Both the position numbers and the translations under genes were made by a program. Shown piece after piece: positions 53,957 to 60,705 of a stretch of 62,025 nt of DNA (its first letter is position 1; the number at the start of each line of letters is the position of its first letter). Below the pieces are notes generated by a model. That model saw nothing but the letters and a program-made list of their open reading frames with translations, ran no database searches and was not told where the DNA came from. Source of the stretch: an uncultured Prochlorococcus sp. (lineage in GTDB: Bacteria; Cyanobacteriota; Cyanobacteriia; PCC-6307; Cyanobiaceae); NCBI GenBank assembly GCA_902626435.1, contig CACOFO010000003.1, positions 1 through 62,025 on the forward strand. Direction: 5' to 3'.

Positions 53957-54151
53957 CTAACCTTCTTCTATAAGCTGTTTATATTCTTTTCTTGCATTTT
54001 CTATTGTCTCTACTCTGCTACCTTTTATTACTGGTTTACTTAATCTTTTATAAACGCAACCATAAGAAATCATCATTGCATCAATTTTTAGTGAAGGTCT
54101 AGAAACATTTTCAAATGGTTCAAAGACTTTTATTCTTGATCTATCCTTAAT
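53957..54151 (-). CDS. 64-aa ORF with apparent ATT start
   Basis: The minus-strand frame opens right after a TAA at ATT 54151 and reads KDRSRIKVFEPFENVSRPSLKIDAMM, an N-terminus that looks protein-like (two strands), then YKRLSKPVIKGSRVETIENARKEYKQLIEEG. The first ATG is at 54076 (39 aa). Either a shorter ATG product is made, or the true start is the non-standard ATT, or the gene lost its ATG. No clear ribosome-binding site is seen. Confidence 0.35.
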   Translation of the reverse strand: MKDRSRIKVFEPFENVSRPSLKIDAMMISYGCVYKRLSKPVIKGSRVETIENARKEYKQLIEEG

Positions 54152-54366
54152 TTATAAAAGTAAATTTGTACATATTAAAATTTTAGAAAAATTTGCACAA
54201 CATTACACTACATAGTGCAGATAGATAACTCATCATAAACTCTTACAAGTATTCATTGTTTTAAAATAATGGCCTTTTAGTAGCTCTTAAAAACTTTTTA
54301 AATATATTTTTTTAATAAAAATCATAAATTAAAGATTTTTAATTTATTGGAACAATTTTGTCCTTT
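54152..54366. other. Intergenic, no gene
   Basis: AT-rich region of about 215 bases before the partial tRNA copy. A palindrome CACTACATAGTG occurs near 54207. Nothing else stands out. Confidence 0.35.
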
Positions 54367-54410
54367 GGAGATGTGGTCGAGGACTTTAAGGCTCTAGTCT
54401 TGAAAGCTAG
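54367..54410 (+). repeat. Partial tRNA-Ser copy (5' half)
   Basis: 44 bases here match the first 44 bases of the tRNA-Ser at 54534 with about 38 identities (GTGGTCGAG, then TTTAAGGCTCTAGTCTTGAAA-CTAG), covering acceptor arm, D arm and anticodon arm. After the anticodon stem the similarity stops. It lacks the variable and T arms, so it is not a working tRNA. A remnant of element integration or of tandem duplication is the best guess. Confidence 0.8.
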
Positions 54411-54533
54411 ATTTAGTTTTAGTTGTGGCAATAGATTTCATATCTATCTTGACATGCGTTTCCGAACTGTTTCCGAAAAAATTAACCACCTTTTGATATA
54501 ATTAAAAAGTTAAAAATTTAATATTTTTCGCCT

Positions 54534-54620
54534 GGAGGGGTGGTCGAGTGGTTTAAGGCTCTAGTCTTGAAAACTAGCGTGTCTGCAAGGGCACCGTGGG
54601 TTCGAATCCCACCCCCTCCG
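54534..54620 (+). tRNA. tRNA-Ser (anticodon UGA)
   Basis: An 87-base cloverleaf with the long variable arm of class II. Acceptor GGAGGGG pairs with CCCCTCC, discriminator G. Anticodon stem CTAGT/ACTAG encloses loop CTTGAAA with anticodon TGA, and the T loop TTCGAATCC is plain. CCA is not encoded. TATAAT at 54497-54502 is the likely -10. Reads UCA and related Ser codons. Confidence 0.97.
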
Positions 54621-54640
54621 TTGCCTACAACTTACTTTGT

Positions 54641-54668
54641 AAAAAACTATTCCTTGGAGTTTTTTTTT
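54641..54668 (+). terminator. Weak terminator after tRNA-Ser
   Basis: AAAAAACT and AGTTTTTT form an A/T-rich stem with a nine-base loop ending in a T tract. Weak, but suitably placed 20 bases after the tRNA. Confidence 0.4.
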
Positions 54669-54836
54669 GTTGCTTATAATTTAGACCATAATTCACTAGA
54701 TATCGCGTTATTTAATCTAATCAGATGAGGGAACGTGGCACAGATTCGGCACATCAATAAAAAAATAATTTGGTTGACAGTCAATCTAAAATAAGTTCCT
54801 ATTAGATTATTTTTATAGCAAAAAAAAATATTCAAA

Positions 54837-55559
54837 ATGGCTACCAGATTAAACAAGTATTTAAGTGAAGTCGGTTACTGCTCTAGAAGAGTTGCAGATA
54901 AACTAATTGAGGAAGGGAAAGTAACCATTAATGGTGAAATTCCCAGAATAGGGGCCAAGCTAGAGGAAGGTGATCAAGTTAAAGTCGAAGGTCAAAGAAT
55001 AGATAAATCAACAAAACAAAAAAATATTTACTTAGCCTTTAATAAACCTGTTGGAATTGTATGCACAACCAATAGAAAAGTAGAGCCCGACAATATTATA
55101 GACTTTATTAATTATCCAAAAAGAATTTTTCCTATTGGAAGATTGGATAAGCCAAGTGAGGGTCTTATTTTTTTAACTAATGATGGAGATATCGTAAATA
55201 AAATACTTAGAGCTAGAAATAATCATGAAAAAGAATACATTGTAACCGTTAATCGTGTTATTAATAGAAACTTTATTCAAAGTATGAGCAATGGTGTTGA
55301 AATTTTAGGCACCGTAACTAGGGATTGTTTCGTAAAGCAATTGGGGCAAAAAAAATTTAAGATCATACTTACTCAAGGACTAAACCGTCAGATTAGGCGT
55401 ATGTGTAAGGCATTAGGTTACAGAGTGCAATCATTAAAGCGTGTAAGAATTATGAATATTAGTTTAGACATCCCAACAGGAAAATATCGTGAATTTACCA
55501 AAGAAGAACTTTTAGAATTAAACAAATTACTAGAAAATTCTTTTAAAACATTTAATTAA
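54837..55559 (+). CDS. rluF: RluF-like 23S rRNA pseudouridine synthase
   Basis: 240 residues: an S4 RNA-binding domain (RLNKYLSEVGYCSRRVADKLIEEGKVTING) and an RsuA/RluB-type synthase core with catalytic Asp in GRLDKPSEGLIF. The C-terminal GLNRQIRRMCKALGYRVQSLKRVRIMNI is closest to RluF (U2604 in E. coli). It lies beside tRNA-Ser in an accessory region, so it may be a variable gene or transferred; that is inference. Confidence 0.85.
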   Translation: MATRLNKYLSEVGYCSRRVADKLIEEGKVTINGEIPRIGAKLEEGDQVKVEGQRIDKSTKQKNIYLAFNKPVGIVCTTNRKVEPDNIIDFINYPKRIFPIGRLDKPSEGLIFLTNDGDIVNKILRARNNHEKEYIVTVNRVINRNFIQSMSNGVEILGTVTRDCFVKQLGQKKFKIILTQGLNRQIRRMCKALGYRVQSLKRVRIMNISLDIPTGKYREFTKEELLELNKLLENSFKTFN

Positions 55560-55839
55560 TCAAAAATCTTAAGATAGAGAAATTAAATTTAACGCTTTTA
55601 TCCGATTTACTCGATTATTATCAAAATTTAAAGTTGCTCACTAATCTAATATACTTAAGCCTCATCAGACCAATAATTGTGATAAATGGAAAAACTATTT
55701 TTGAAAACCACCTTACCCCAAGGGTAACATGGGTATGAAGATGCTTCCTCCTCTCTCTCTCTGGAAAAGTTAGAAAAAATGTCAAAAAAGACTCTCAATC
55801 TTTTTTATGCTTTTGTTAAAATTAATTTTTTAGTTAGAT
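55560..55839. other. Intergenic, hairpin and CT tract
   Basis: No gene recognised. TTACCC-caa-GGGTAA forms a 6-bp hairpin near 55712. It is followed by the mini-ORF ATGGGTATG... (14 codons, ending TAG) over a CTCTCTCTCT tract. Significance unknown. Confidence 0.35.
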
Positions 55840-56040
55840 ATGAGTAAAGGATTTGCGACAGAAAAACAAGCTCCAAAAAAGAAAAAAACTTTAAATTCCA
55901 CAAATGAATCTCAAGGAAGATTAATATCTTGGTCTCCTTGGCCACCTGCTAATTTTCAAACAAGATATCCTGCTTTCCCTTTTGTTGTTACAATTTTGAT
56001 TATAATAATTGGGCAGTGGTATTTTTCTCTACTAAATTAA
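55840..56040 (+). CDS. Small single-span membrane protein (66 aa)
   Basis: A Lys/Ser-rich N-terminus, then WSPWPPANFQTRYPAFP and one helix (FVVTILIIIIGQWYF). A promoter-proximal ATG starts it. Unknown family; looks typical of picocyanobacterial small membrane proteins. Confidence 0.55.
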   Translation: MSKGFATEKQAPKKKKTLNSTNESQGRLISWSPWPPANFQTRYPAFPFVVTILIIIIGQWYFSLLN

Positions 56041-56095
56041 CCTGAAAATAGTTTTTATATTTAAACTTTAGATGAATTGAGTTCAAGGATTTATT

Positions 56096-56368
56096 TTGTT
56101 TTTTTCCCTTTTATTATTAGCCCATATTCAAGCGGCAATCATCCCCATAATATTAGGAATCAGATCAATCAATAAATTCAATCATATAATCAATAACAAA
56201 ACAATACCCTTCGGTTTTATTTCTCTTGGATTAGCATCAATCTCTGAAATGATTGATCATACCCAAACATCTTGGATTTATGTAGATCATTCCTCTTTAT
56301 TTAATTGGCTATTTTATTCTTGCCTATCTTTTGGTCTAACATGTTTATCAATATCAGTTATAGATTAA
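56096..56368 (+). CDS. Multi-span small membrane protein (90 aa)
   Basis: TTG start (no better start in frame after an upstream TGA). Two or three hydrophobic helices: FFSLLLLAHIQAAIIPIILGI, FGFISLGLASISEM and LFNWLFYSCLSFGLTCLSI. A His-rich stretch (IDHTQTSWIYVDH) lies between the last two. No motif recognised. Confidence 0.5.
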   Translation: MFFSLLLLAHIQAAIIPIILGIRSINKFNHIINNKTIPFGFISLGLASISEMIDHTQTSWIYVDHSSLFNWLFYSCLSFGLTCLSISVID

Positions 56369-56435
56369 TTTCATTTCATTTTGGTTTATTGAATTCAAAT
56401 AATGATTTTTAATTGACTCCAATTTTGTAGGGGAG

Positions 56436-56633
56436 ATGCTTTTTTATAAAGATAAAGAGCATTCTTATAAATCTACTGCTTATATTTTTATTGCAGAAGG
56501 GATCCTTATGAGAATTTAATGGGAAAATCCTCCATTAATGAAAACTAGAAAAAAGTTTGTTATTGAAGAAGCAAGATTATTATGGCAAAAATTGTTAAAT
56601 GAAGGTTGGTAAAAAACTAGTAAAAAATGGTGA
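56436..56633 (+). pseudogene. Decayed DUF1651 gene with two in-frame stops
   Basis: One frame reads FYKDKEHSYKSTAYIFIAEGILMRI, TAA, WENPPLMKTRKKFVIEEARLLWQKLLNEGW, TAA, KTSKKW, TGA. I recall DUF1651 relatives with the pattern ILMR...PP.MKTR...AR.LWQ.LL..GW...W. Both TAA fall where Gln codons (CAA) would fit, so two C-to-T changes explain the breaks. It is a gene in decay, unless a suppressor or shorter product exists. Confidence 0.65.
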
Positions 56634-56661
56634 GTAAATTCAAAAATAAATTTTTCTAATT

Positions 56662-56856
56662 TCAGAAAATAAATGAACCTTTAGGATATAGCTTGGAAAT
56701 TTTTTTATGTTGTAATAATTTCTTTTTGTTGATGTAGTTTTCATATCTTCTCAACATCATTAGATAGTTTGTAAATCCAAAAATTACTAAAAAGATAATA
56801 AATCTTATTCCTGCCTCAAAGTTCATAAAAGTATTAAGCTTTTTTAAATCTGACAA
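56662..56856 (-). CDS. Small single-span membrane protein (64 aa)
   Basis: One helix (AGIRFIIFLVIFGFTNYLMML) and a basic tail with KKISKLYPKG, similar to the tail of the ORF at 21985-22191. Function unknown. Confidence 0.55.
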   Translation of the reverse strand: MSDLKKLNTFMNFEAGIRFIIFLVIFGFTNYLMMLRRYENYINKKKLLQHKKISKLYPKGSFIF

Positions 56857-56887
56857 TTATTTATCAAAAATCAATCGGTATTTATAT

Positions 56888-57748
56888 CTAATTAAAAGGT
56901 CTAGAGAAAATCTTTTTTGATTTTATTGCATAAAAAATACATAAAAAAAGTAATATTAAAATTGCACTAAAGCTTCCTATTGGGTTTGGAGTATTTAATG
57001 TAAAAGGCCCTGCTAAGAAAGAAGGTGTATTTTCTTTGAATTCTATTAATCCGTTGTTTATAAAGAACCAAATACCCACAAGTCCTCCATGAATTCCTAT
57101 GCAATTCCACAAAGAACCTTGATCTCTAATTCTTACTAATGATAGAAATATCCCTAGTAAAATAAATCCTAAACGTAATCCAATCATATTCCAAAAGAGC
57201 TCATTTGAGAAATTATGAACAAAACTAAAAACTATAGCTTGTATGGCTATGGATATTTTTGTACCATATTCAAACTTTAATTCTTCTAGTAACCAGCCTC
57301 TAAAAATTATTTCTTCTGCGAAACCAACACCTAATCCAAGTAAAATAGAATTTAACAAAATGCTAGGGGAGAATTCACCTATCCAAGAAATATAATTTCT
57401 TTGTAACAGTGGTACCAGAATTAGAATTATTAAAACTAAAGCAAATAAAATGCCTTGTGAAAAATTGAAAAAGTTTTTTAAAAATTTGTCTTTACTTATC
57501 CCAAGAATTACCCATGCACTTGATATGTTCCGTCTGATATAAAACCAATATGGGAGTAAAAAGATAAAAAGTAAGAAAGTAATAATAGTACCAATTAAGG
57601 GTAAATTATCTTCTTCAAAATTTAACAATAATAATGGCTTAGATAAAGCCCAGCCAATGCCATAAAGAATTGGAATAAAAAATATAGTGGATAAAAATCT
57701 TGGTCTTAAAAGAAAAAAACTTTTAAATAATATTATTATATTTTTCAT
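56888..57748 (-). CDS. CPBP family intramembrane metalloprotease (CAAX-like)
   Basis: 286 residues from ATG 57748 (the track TTG 57775 would overlap the previous ORF). About eight helices. CPBP motifs: EEIIFRGWLLEEL (EExxxR), FSFVHNF, and GIHGGLVGIWF with a third His. Predicted intramembrane glutamate/histidine protease related to Rce1. Bacterial homologues often act in peptide maturation or self-immunity; no bacteriocin gene is visible next to it. Confidence 0.85.
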   Translation of the reverse strand: MKNIIILFKSFFLLRPRFLSTIFFIPILYGIGWALSKPLLLLNFEEDNLPLIGTIITFLLFIFLLPYWFYIRRNISSAWVILGISKDKFLKNFFNFSQGILFALVLIILILVPLLQRNYISWIGEFSPSILLNSILLGLGVGFAEEIIFRGWLLEELKFEYGTKISIAIQAIVFSFVHNFSNELFWNMIGLRLGFILLGIFLSLVRIRDQGSLWNCIGIHGGLVGIWFFINNGLIEFKENTPSFLAGPFTLNTPNPIGSFSAILILLFLCIFYAIKSKKIFSRPFN

Positions 57749-57765
57749 TTTAGTTTGAATATTAA

Positions 57766-57963
57766 TTACCCCCAACCTTTGCCTTTTGTTATTTTCAATA
57801 ATTGTTCAAAAAGATTTAGCTTTTCCTTTTTACCATAATTTATCTTTTTTGAAAGATGAGATAAATCTTTATAAAATTGCCTAGTTATTTTATCTTCTCT
57901 ATCACTAGGCCATAATAAGTTGGAGCCCTCTTCATATTCTTCTTTATATCTTTCTTTATTCAA
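57766..57963 (-). CDS. Hypothetical helical protein (65 aa)
   Basis: TTG start with no ATG in frame; charged and helical (NKERYKEEYEEGSNLLWPSDRED, LNLFEQLLKITKGKGWG). Ends 17 bases before the CPBP ATG on the same strand, so the pair may form an operon. No motif recognised. Confidence 0.45.
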   Translation of the reverse strand: MNKERYKEEYEEGSNLLWPSDREDKITRQFYKDLSHLSKKINYGKKEKLNLFEQLLKITKGKGWG

Positions 57964-58053
57964 ATGTTTTTTTATATCGTAATAATTTAAATTTTACTTA
58001 TTGCAAATGCGTAAAAGTGATGTTTATTAAATTTATGTATTTTTTTAAAATTT

Positions 58054-58143
58054 ATGCTTATTAATCTTTCAACTTTAATTTTTACATTATTATCTCCATT
58101 GCTTATTCTTGCGGTAATAGTATCTGTTTACGTATTTCATTAG
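58054..58143 (+). CDS. Single-span membrane peptide (29 aa)
   Basis: ATG to TAG; nearly one helix (LINLSTLIFTLLSPLLILAVIVSVYVF). Below the track cut-off. Real but unidentifiable. Confidence 0.45.
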   Translation: MLINLSTLIFTLLSPLLILAVIVSVYVFH

Positions 58144-58170
58144 GAAGTATTTATCAAAAAATTTAACTAA

Positions 58171-58266
58171 TTATGGGTGTATTATCCCTGCTTTTTCCAA
58201 TGCAAATGATAAAACTGCAATTGCCGCCATTATAGTTAAAATTTTGTTTTTTTTGATGAAATCCAT
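58171..58266 (-). CDS. Single-span membrane peptide (31 aa)
   Basis: ATG at 58266 to TAA: basic start (DFIKKNK) and a helix (ILTIMAAIAVLSFAL), then a short tail (EKAGIIHP). Fits a typical picocyanobacterial mini-protein. Confidence 0.5.
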   Translation of the reverse strand: MDFIKKNKILTIMAAIAVLSFALEKAGIIHP

Positions 58267-58340
58267 AATGTATATAAATAATCTATTTATTAAATACTTA
58301 TATAAAATAATAGGTAATTAAAAATATTATAACAATTTCT

Positions 58341-58481
58341 ATGGAACCCATATATGTAGGAGATTTAGTTCCCTCAATAGCATCTTATAAAAAGGTTATT
58401 GAAAAATATGATAAAGGTATAAGCGAAGGCGAATTTTTTGAAGAACCTCTTGGCGGAGATTTTAATTATCCCGATTGGTAA
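58341..58481 (+). CDS. Small acidic protein (46 aa)
   Basis: ATG to TAA: 46 residues with PIYVGDLVPSIASYKKVIEK and an acidic end (EGEFFEEPLGGDFNYPDW). Soluble. Three bases before the next ORF, hence probably an operon. I cannot name a family. Confidence 0.55.
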   Translation: MEPIYVGDLVPSIASYKKVIEKYDKGISEGEFFEEPLGGDFNYPDW

Positions 58482-58483
58482 AT

Positions 58484-58666
58484 ATGCTTACTACAAAAAT
58501 AACTTTTGCCTTGGCAGATTGGATTAGAGAGTGGCGTAAGTGCCGGGATAAGAATCCTTCTATTGATGAGTGTTTCAAATTTGTTCAGTGGAAATTGGAT
58601 GATTATAAACTTTCTGATAGTGATAAAAGAGTTATAGAATCTATTTTGCTTTATGAATCAGAATAA
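58484..58666 (+). CDS. Small hypothetical protein (60 aa)
   Basis: ATG 58484 is preferred to the TTG 58475 in the track, which overlaps the previous gene. 60 residues: WIREWRKCRDKNPSIDECFKFVQWKLDDYK, helical, one internal Cys pair spaced over 10 residues. Unknown family. Confidence 0.5.
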   Translation: MLTTKITFALADWIREWRKCRDKNPSIDECFKFVQWKLDDYKLSDSDKRVIESILLYESE

Positions 58667-58804
58667 GAGGGTATTAAGACTTAAATTTTTATATTTATCT
58701 ACAAAAAACAAAAGATCATTAAAATTCTCTTACAGATTAAGAAAAAAGTAAATCAGCATATTTACGGATTTACTGAAAATATAAAAAGAAGTAATTTATA
58801 AATG

Positions 58805-59071
58805 TTGAGTTCGGAGGCAATCTAAAATGATTGATAGTCCGCCTGAAATTTAGCAAATTCCAAAATATAGGAAGCGTATTCCTGAGAATGGGATTATTCG
58901 AGAATTAATGTCTAATCAATTAGTCTGATAAGACTTCGCTTTATAATTACTAGCGACAATAGGGACTAAAATGATCGAGAGAAATCCCCTAATTCACGTA
59001 TTCTAGGTTTATGAGTAAATAGACTTTAAAATATGTAAATTTATATCCTGTAAGAAGGAAATGAGATATCT
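58805..59071 (+). ncRNA. Candidate structured small RNA, unknown family
   Basis: About 270 bases without an ORF and rich in paired arms: TTC-GG-GG-CAATC with GATTG-CC-CC-GAA (58810-58847), AGGAA/TTCCT (58869-58883), CTAAT/ATTAG (58912-58923), CGCT/AGCG (58937-58955), and TCCT/AGGA near 59045. It ends in the strong terminator at 59072-59104. No match to 6S, RNase P, tmRNA, SRP or a known riboswitch by eye. The strand follows from the terminator; the 5' end is uncertain. Confidence 0.5.
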
Positions 59072-59104
59072 AAAAAGGACTGTACAAACAGTCCTTTTTT
59101 TTTT
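59072..59104 (+). terminator. Strong intrinsic terminator
   Basis: AAAAAGGACTGT and ACAGTCCTTTTT form a 12-bp stem with a 4-base loop, followed by a ten-base T run (59095-59104). It ends the structured RNA and isolates the pip gene that begins about 70 bases later. Confidence 0.85.
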
Positions 59105-59173
59105 GCAATCATTTCTAAAATGTACTTATTTTTGGATAATATAGACCTATAAATTGATTAAAAATATTTCAAA

Positions 59174-60115
59174 ATGAAAGATCAAGTCTTGTTTCCTGAA
59201 ATTAAAGTAAGGGAAAAGGGTTTTTTAAAAGTTAGTGAAATTCATACTATTTATTGGGAAAGATCTGGAAATCCAAATGGTAAAAAAATACTTGTTATTC
59301 ATGGAGGCCCAGGAGGAGGAAGTCAACCAAGATATAGAAGATACTTTGATCCAGATAAATTCGATATTATTCAATTTGACCAAAGAGGTTGCGGTTCTTC
59401 AACTCCTTTCTCCGAATTAAAAGAAAATACAACTTATCATTTGGTTGATGATATTGAGAAATTAAGGCTGCTATTAAAAATAGATAGTTGGCATTTGTTT
59501 GGTGGATCTTGGGGCTCTACACTTTCACTTATATATGCAATTAAAAATCCCTCAAGAGTTATTAGCTTAACTTTGCGAGGAATATTTTTATGTAGAAAGT
59601 TTGAATTGTTATGGTTTTATCAATATGGTGCGAGTGAAATATTCCCTAGTGAATTTGAAGAATATATTTCTGTAATCCCAAAAGAAGAAAGGAATGATTT
59701 GATAAGTTCTTTTTATAAATATCTAACATCTTCAGATGCGAATCTTAGATCAAAAGCAGCAGCAGCTTGGACAAAATGGGAACTCTCAACTAGTCATTTA
59801 ATAAATAAAAAATTCGATTTTGATAAGTCTCAAGTTAATTCTTTTTCAGATGCCTTTGCAAGAATTGAATGTCATTATTTTATTAATAATATTTTTTTAG
59901 AAGATGATTTTATTTTAAAAAATATAAAAATCATAGAAATGATACCAACAAAAATAATACAAGGTAGATATGACATAGTATGCCCTGTGAGAAGTGCCTG
60001 GGATCTGAATAAAAAATTAAAGAATTCTGAATTGATTATTGTTGATGATGCTGGACATTCAATGAGTGAAAAAGGTATAACAATTAAATTAATTGAGGCT
60101 CTAAAACATCTTTAG
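59174..60115 (+). CDS. pip: Proline iminopeptidase (prolyl aminopeptidase)
   Basis: 313 residues, alpha/beta-hydrolase. Visible are HGGPGGGSQP (oxyanion hole), FDQRGCGSSTP, the nucleophile elbow GGSWGST, Asp in GRYDIVCPV, and His in AGHSMSE. It removes N-terminal Pro from peptides in the cytoplasm. Length as expected. Preceded by the terminator of the structured RNA and its own start at ATG 59174. Confidence 0.92.
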   Translation: MKDQVLFPEIKVREKGFLKVSEIHTIYWERSGNPNGKKILVIHGGPGGGSQPRYRRYFDPDKFDIIQFDQRGCGSSTPFSELKENTTYHLVDDIEKLRLLLKIDSWHLFGGSWGSTLSLIYAIKNPSRVISLTLRGIFLCRKFELLWFYQYGASEIFPSEFEEYISVIPKEERNDLISSFYKYLTSSDANLRSKAAAAWTKWELSTSHLINKKFDFDKSQVNSFSDAFARIECHYFINNIFLEDDFILKNIKIIEMIPTKIIQGRYDIVCPVRSAWDLNKKLKNSELIIVDDAGHSMSEKGITIKLIEALKHL

Positions 60116-60139
60116 TAAATATTTTAATGCTTAAATATT

Positions 60140-60313
60140 CTAAAGCCCATTATCCTCAATATTTTGTGCAATGCTCCTGAGTAATTCCACAATATCAGAA
60201 TCTTCGCATTCAGTATCTTCTTTGAGCAAAATACACTCATCTCTAATACTCACATTGGTACTCCACCAAATACCTGAACTGTTGGTATCGTCCCACTCAA
60301 ATCTACTTGACAT
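60140..60313 (-). CDS. Small acidic protein (57 aa)
   Basis: ATG at 60313 to TAG: 57 acidic residues (SSRFEWDDTNSSGIWW, LKEDTECEDSDIVELLRSI). Below the track cut-off. Starts 2 bases after the 82-aa gene on the same strand. Unknown family. Confidence 0.55.
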   Translation of the reverse strand: MSSRFEWDDTNSSGIWWSTNVSIRDECILLKEDTECEDSDIVELLRSIAQNIEDNGL

Positions 60314-60315
60314 AA

Positions 60316-60564
60316 TTAATTAGTGCTGATTTCCACCTCTTCTTTGGCTGACTCTTTTAATTCCTCTTTTGGCTCTTCCGGCCAGGCTACATCAAATCTT
60401 GCAATTTCTTCAGTTGCAAAACCTTCAGGATGACGTGTACATATCTTCTTTCTTCTTACAAAAATATGATCAACTCTTTTCTCTTCATCAGGAGTAACTA
60501 TCCTTTCTAGCTCTATAACTTCTGTGAAAGGAGTTGACTTAAGCTCGTTAGTAGGTTTTGTCAT
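60316..60564 (-). CDS. Hypothetical charged protein (82 aa)
   Basis: 82 residues, Glu/Lys-rich with a basic middle (IFVRRKKICTRHPEG) and a Glu-rich tail. Soluble. Probably transcribed together with the 57-aa gene. No motif recognised. Confidence 0.5.
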   Translation of the reverse strand: MTKPTNELKSTPFTEVIELERIVTPDEEKRVDHIFVRRKKICTRHPEGFATEEIARFDVAWPEEPKEELKESAKEEVEISTN

Positions 60565-60705
60565 GGTTTTTATTTTATTTTCCTAGGTTAAAGCTTGTAA
60601 AAAATGAATGTGGATTTTATTAATAATGAATTTGCCAAATTTATTGCCTGATTATTTTATTAATGAAGAATTTAATTTTAGAAATAAAAAATAATTAATT
60701 GAAGT
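60565..60705. other. Intergenic, no gene
   Basis: AT-rich spacer. A 22-codon ORF beginning MNLPNLLPDY is present on the plus strand but has no support. Confidence 0.3.

Noticed and set aside
54674-54856. 60-aa minus-strand ORF
   Set aside because: Overlaps the start of rluF and the tRNA-rluF spacer, with random-looking composition.
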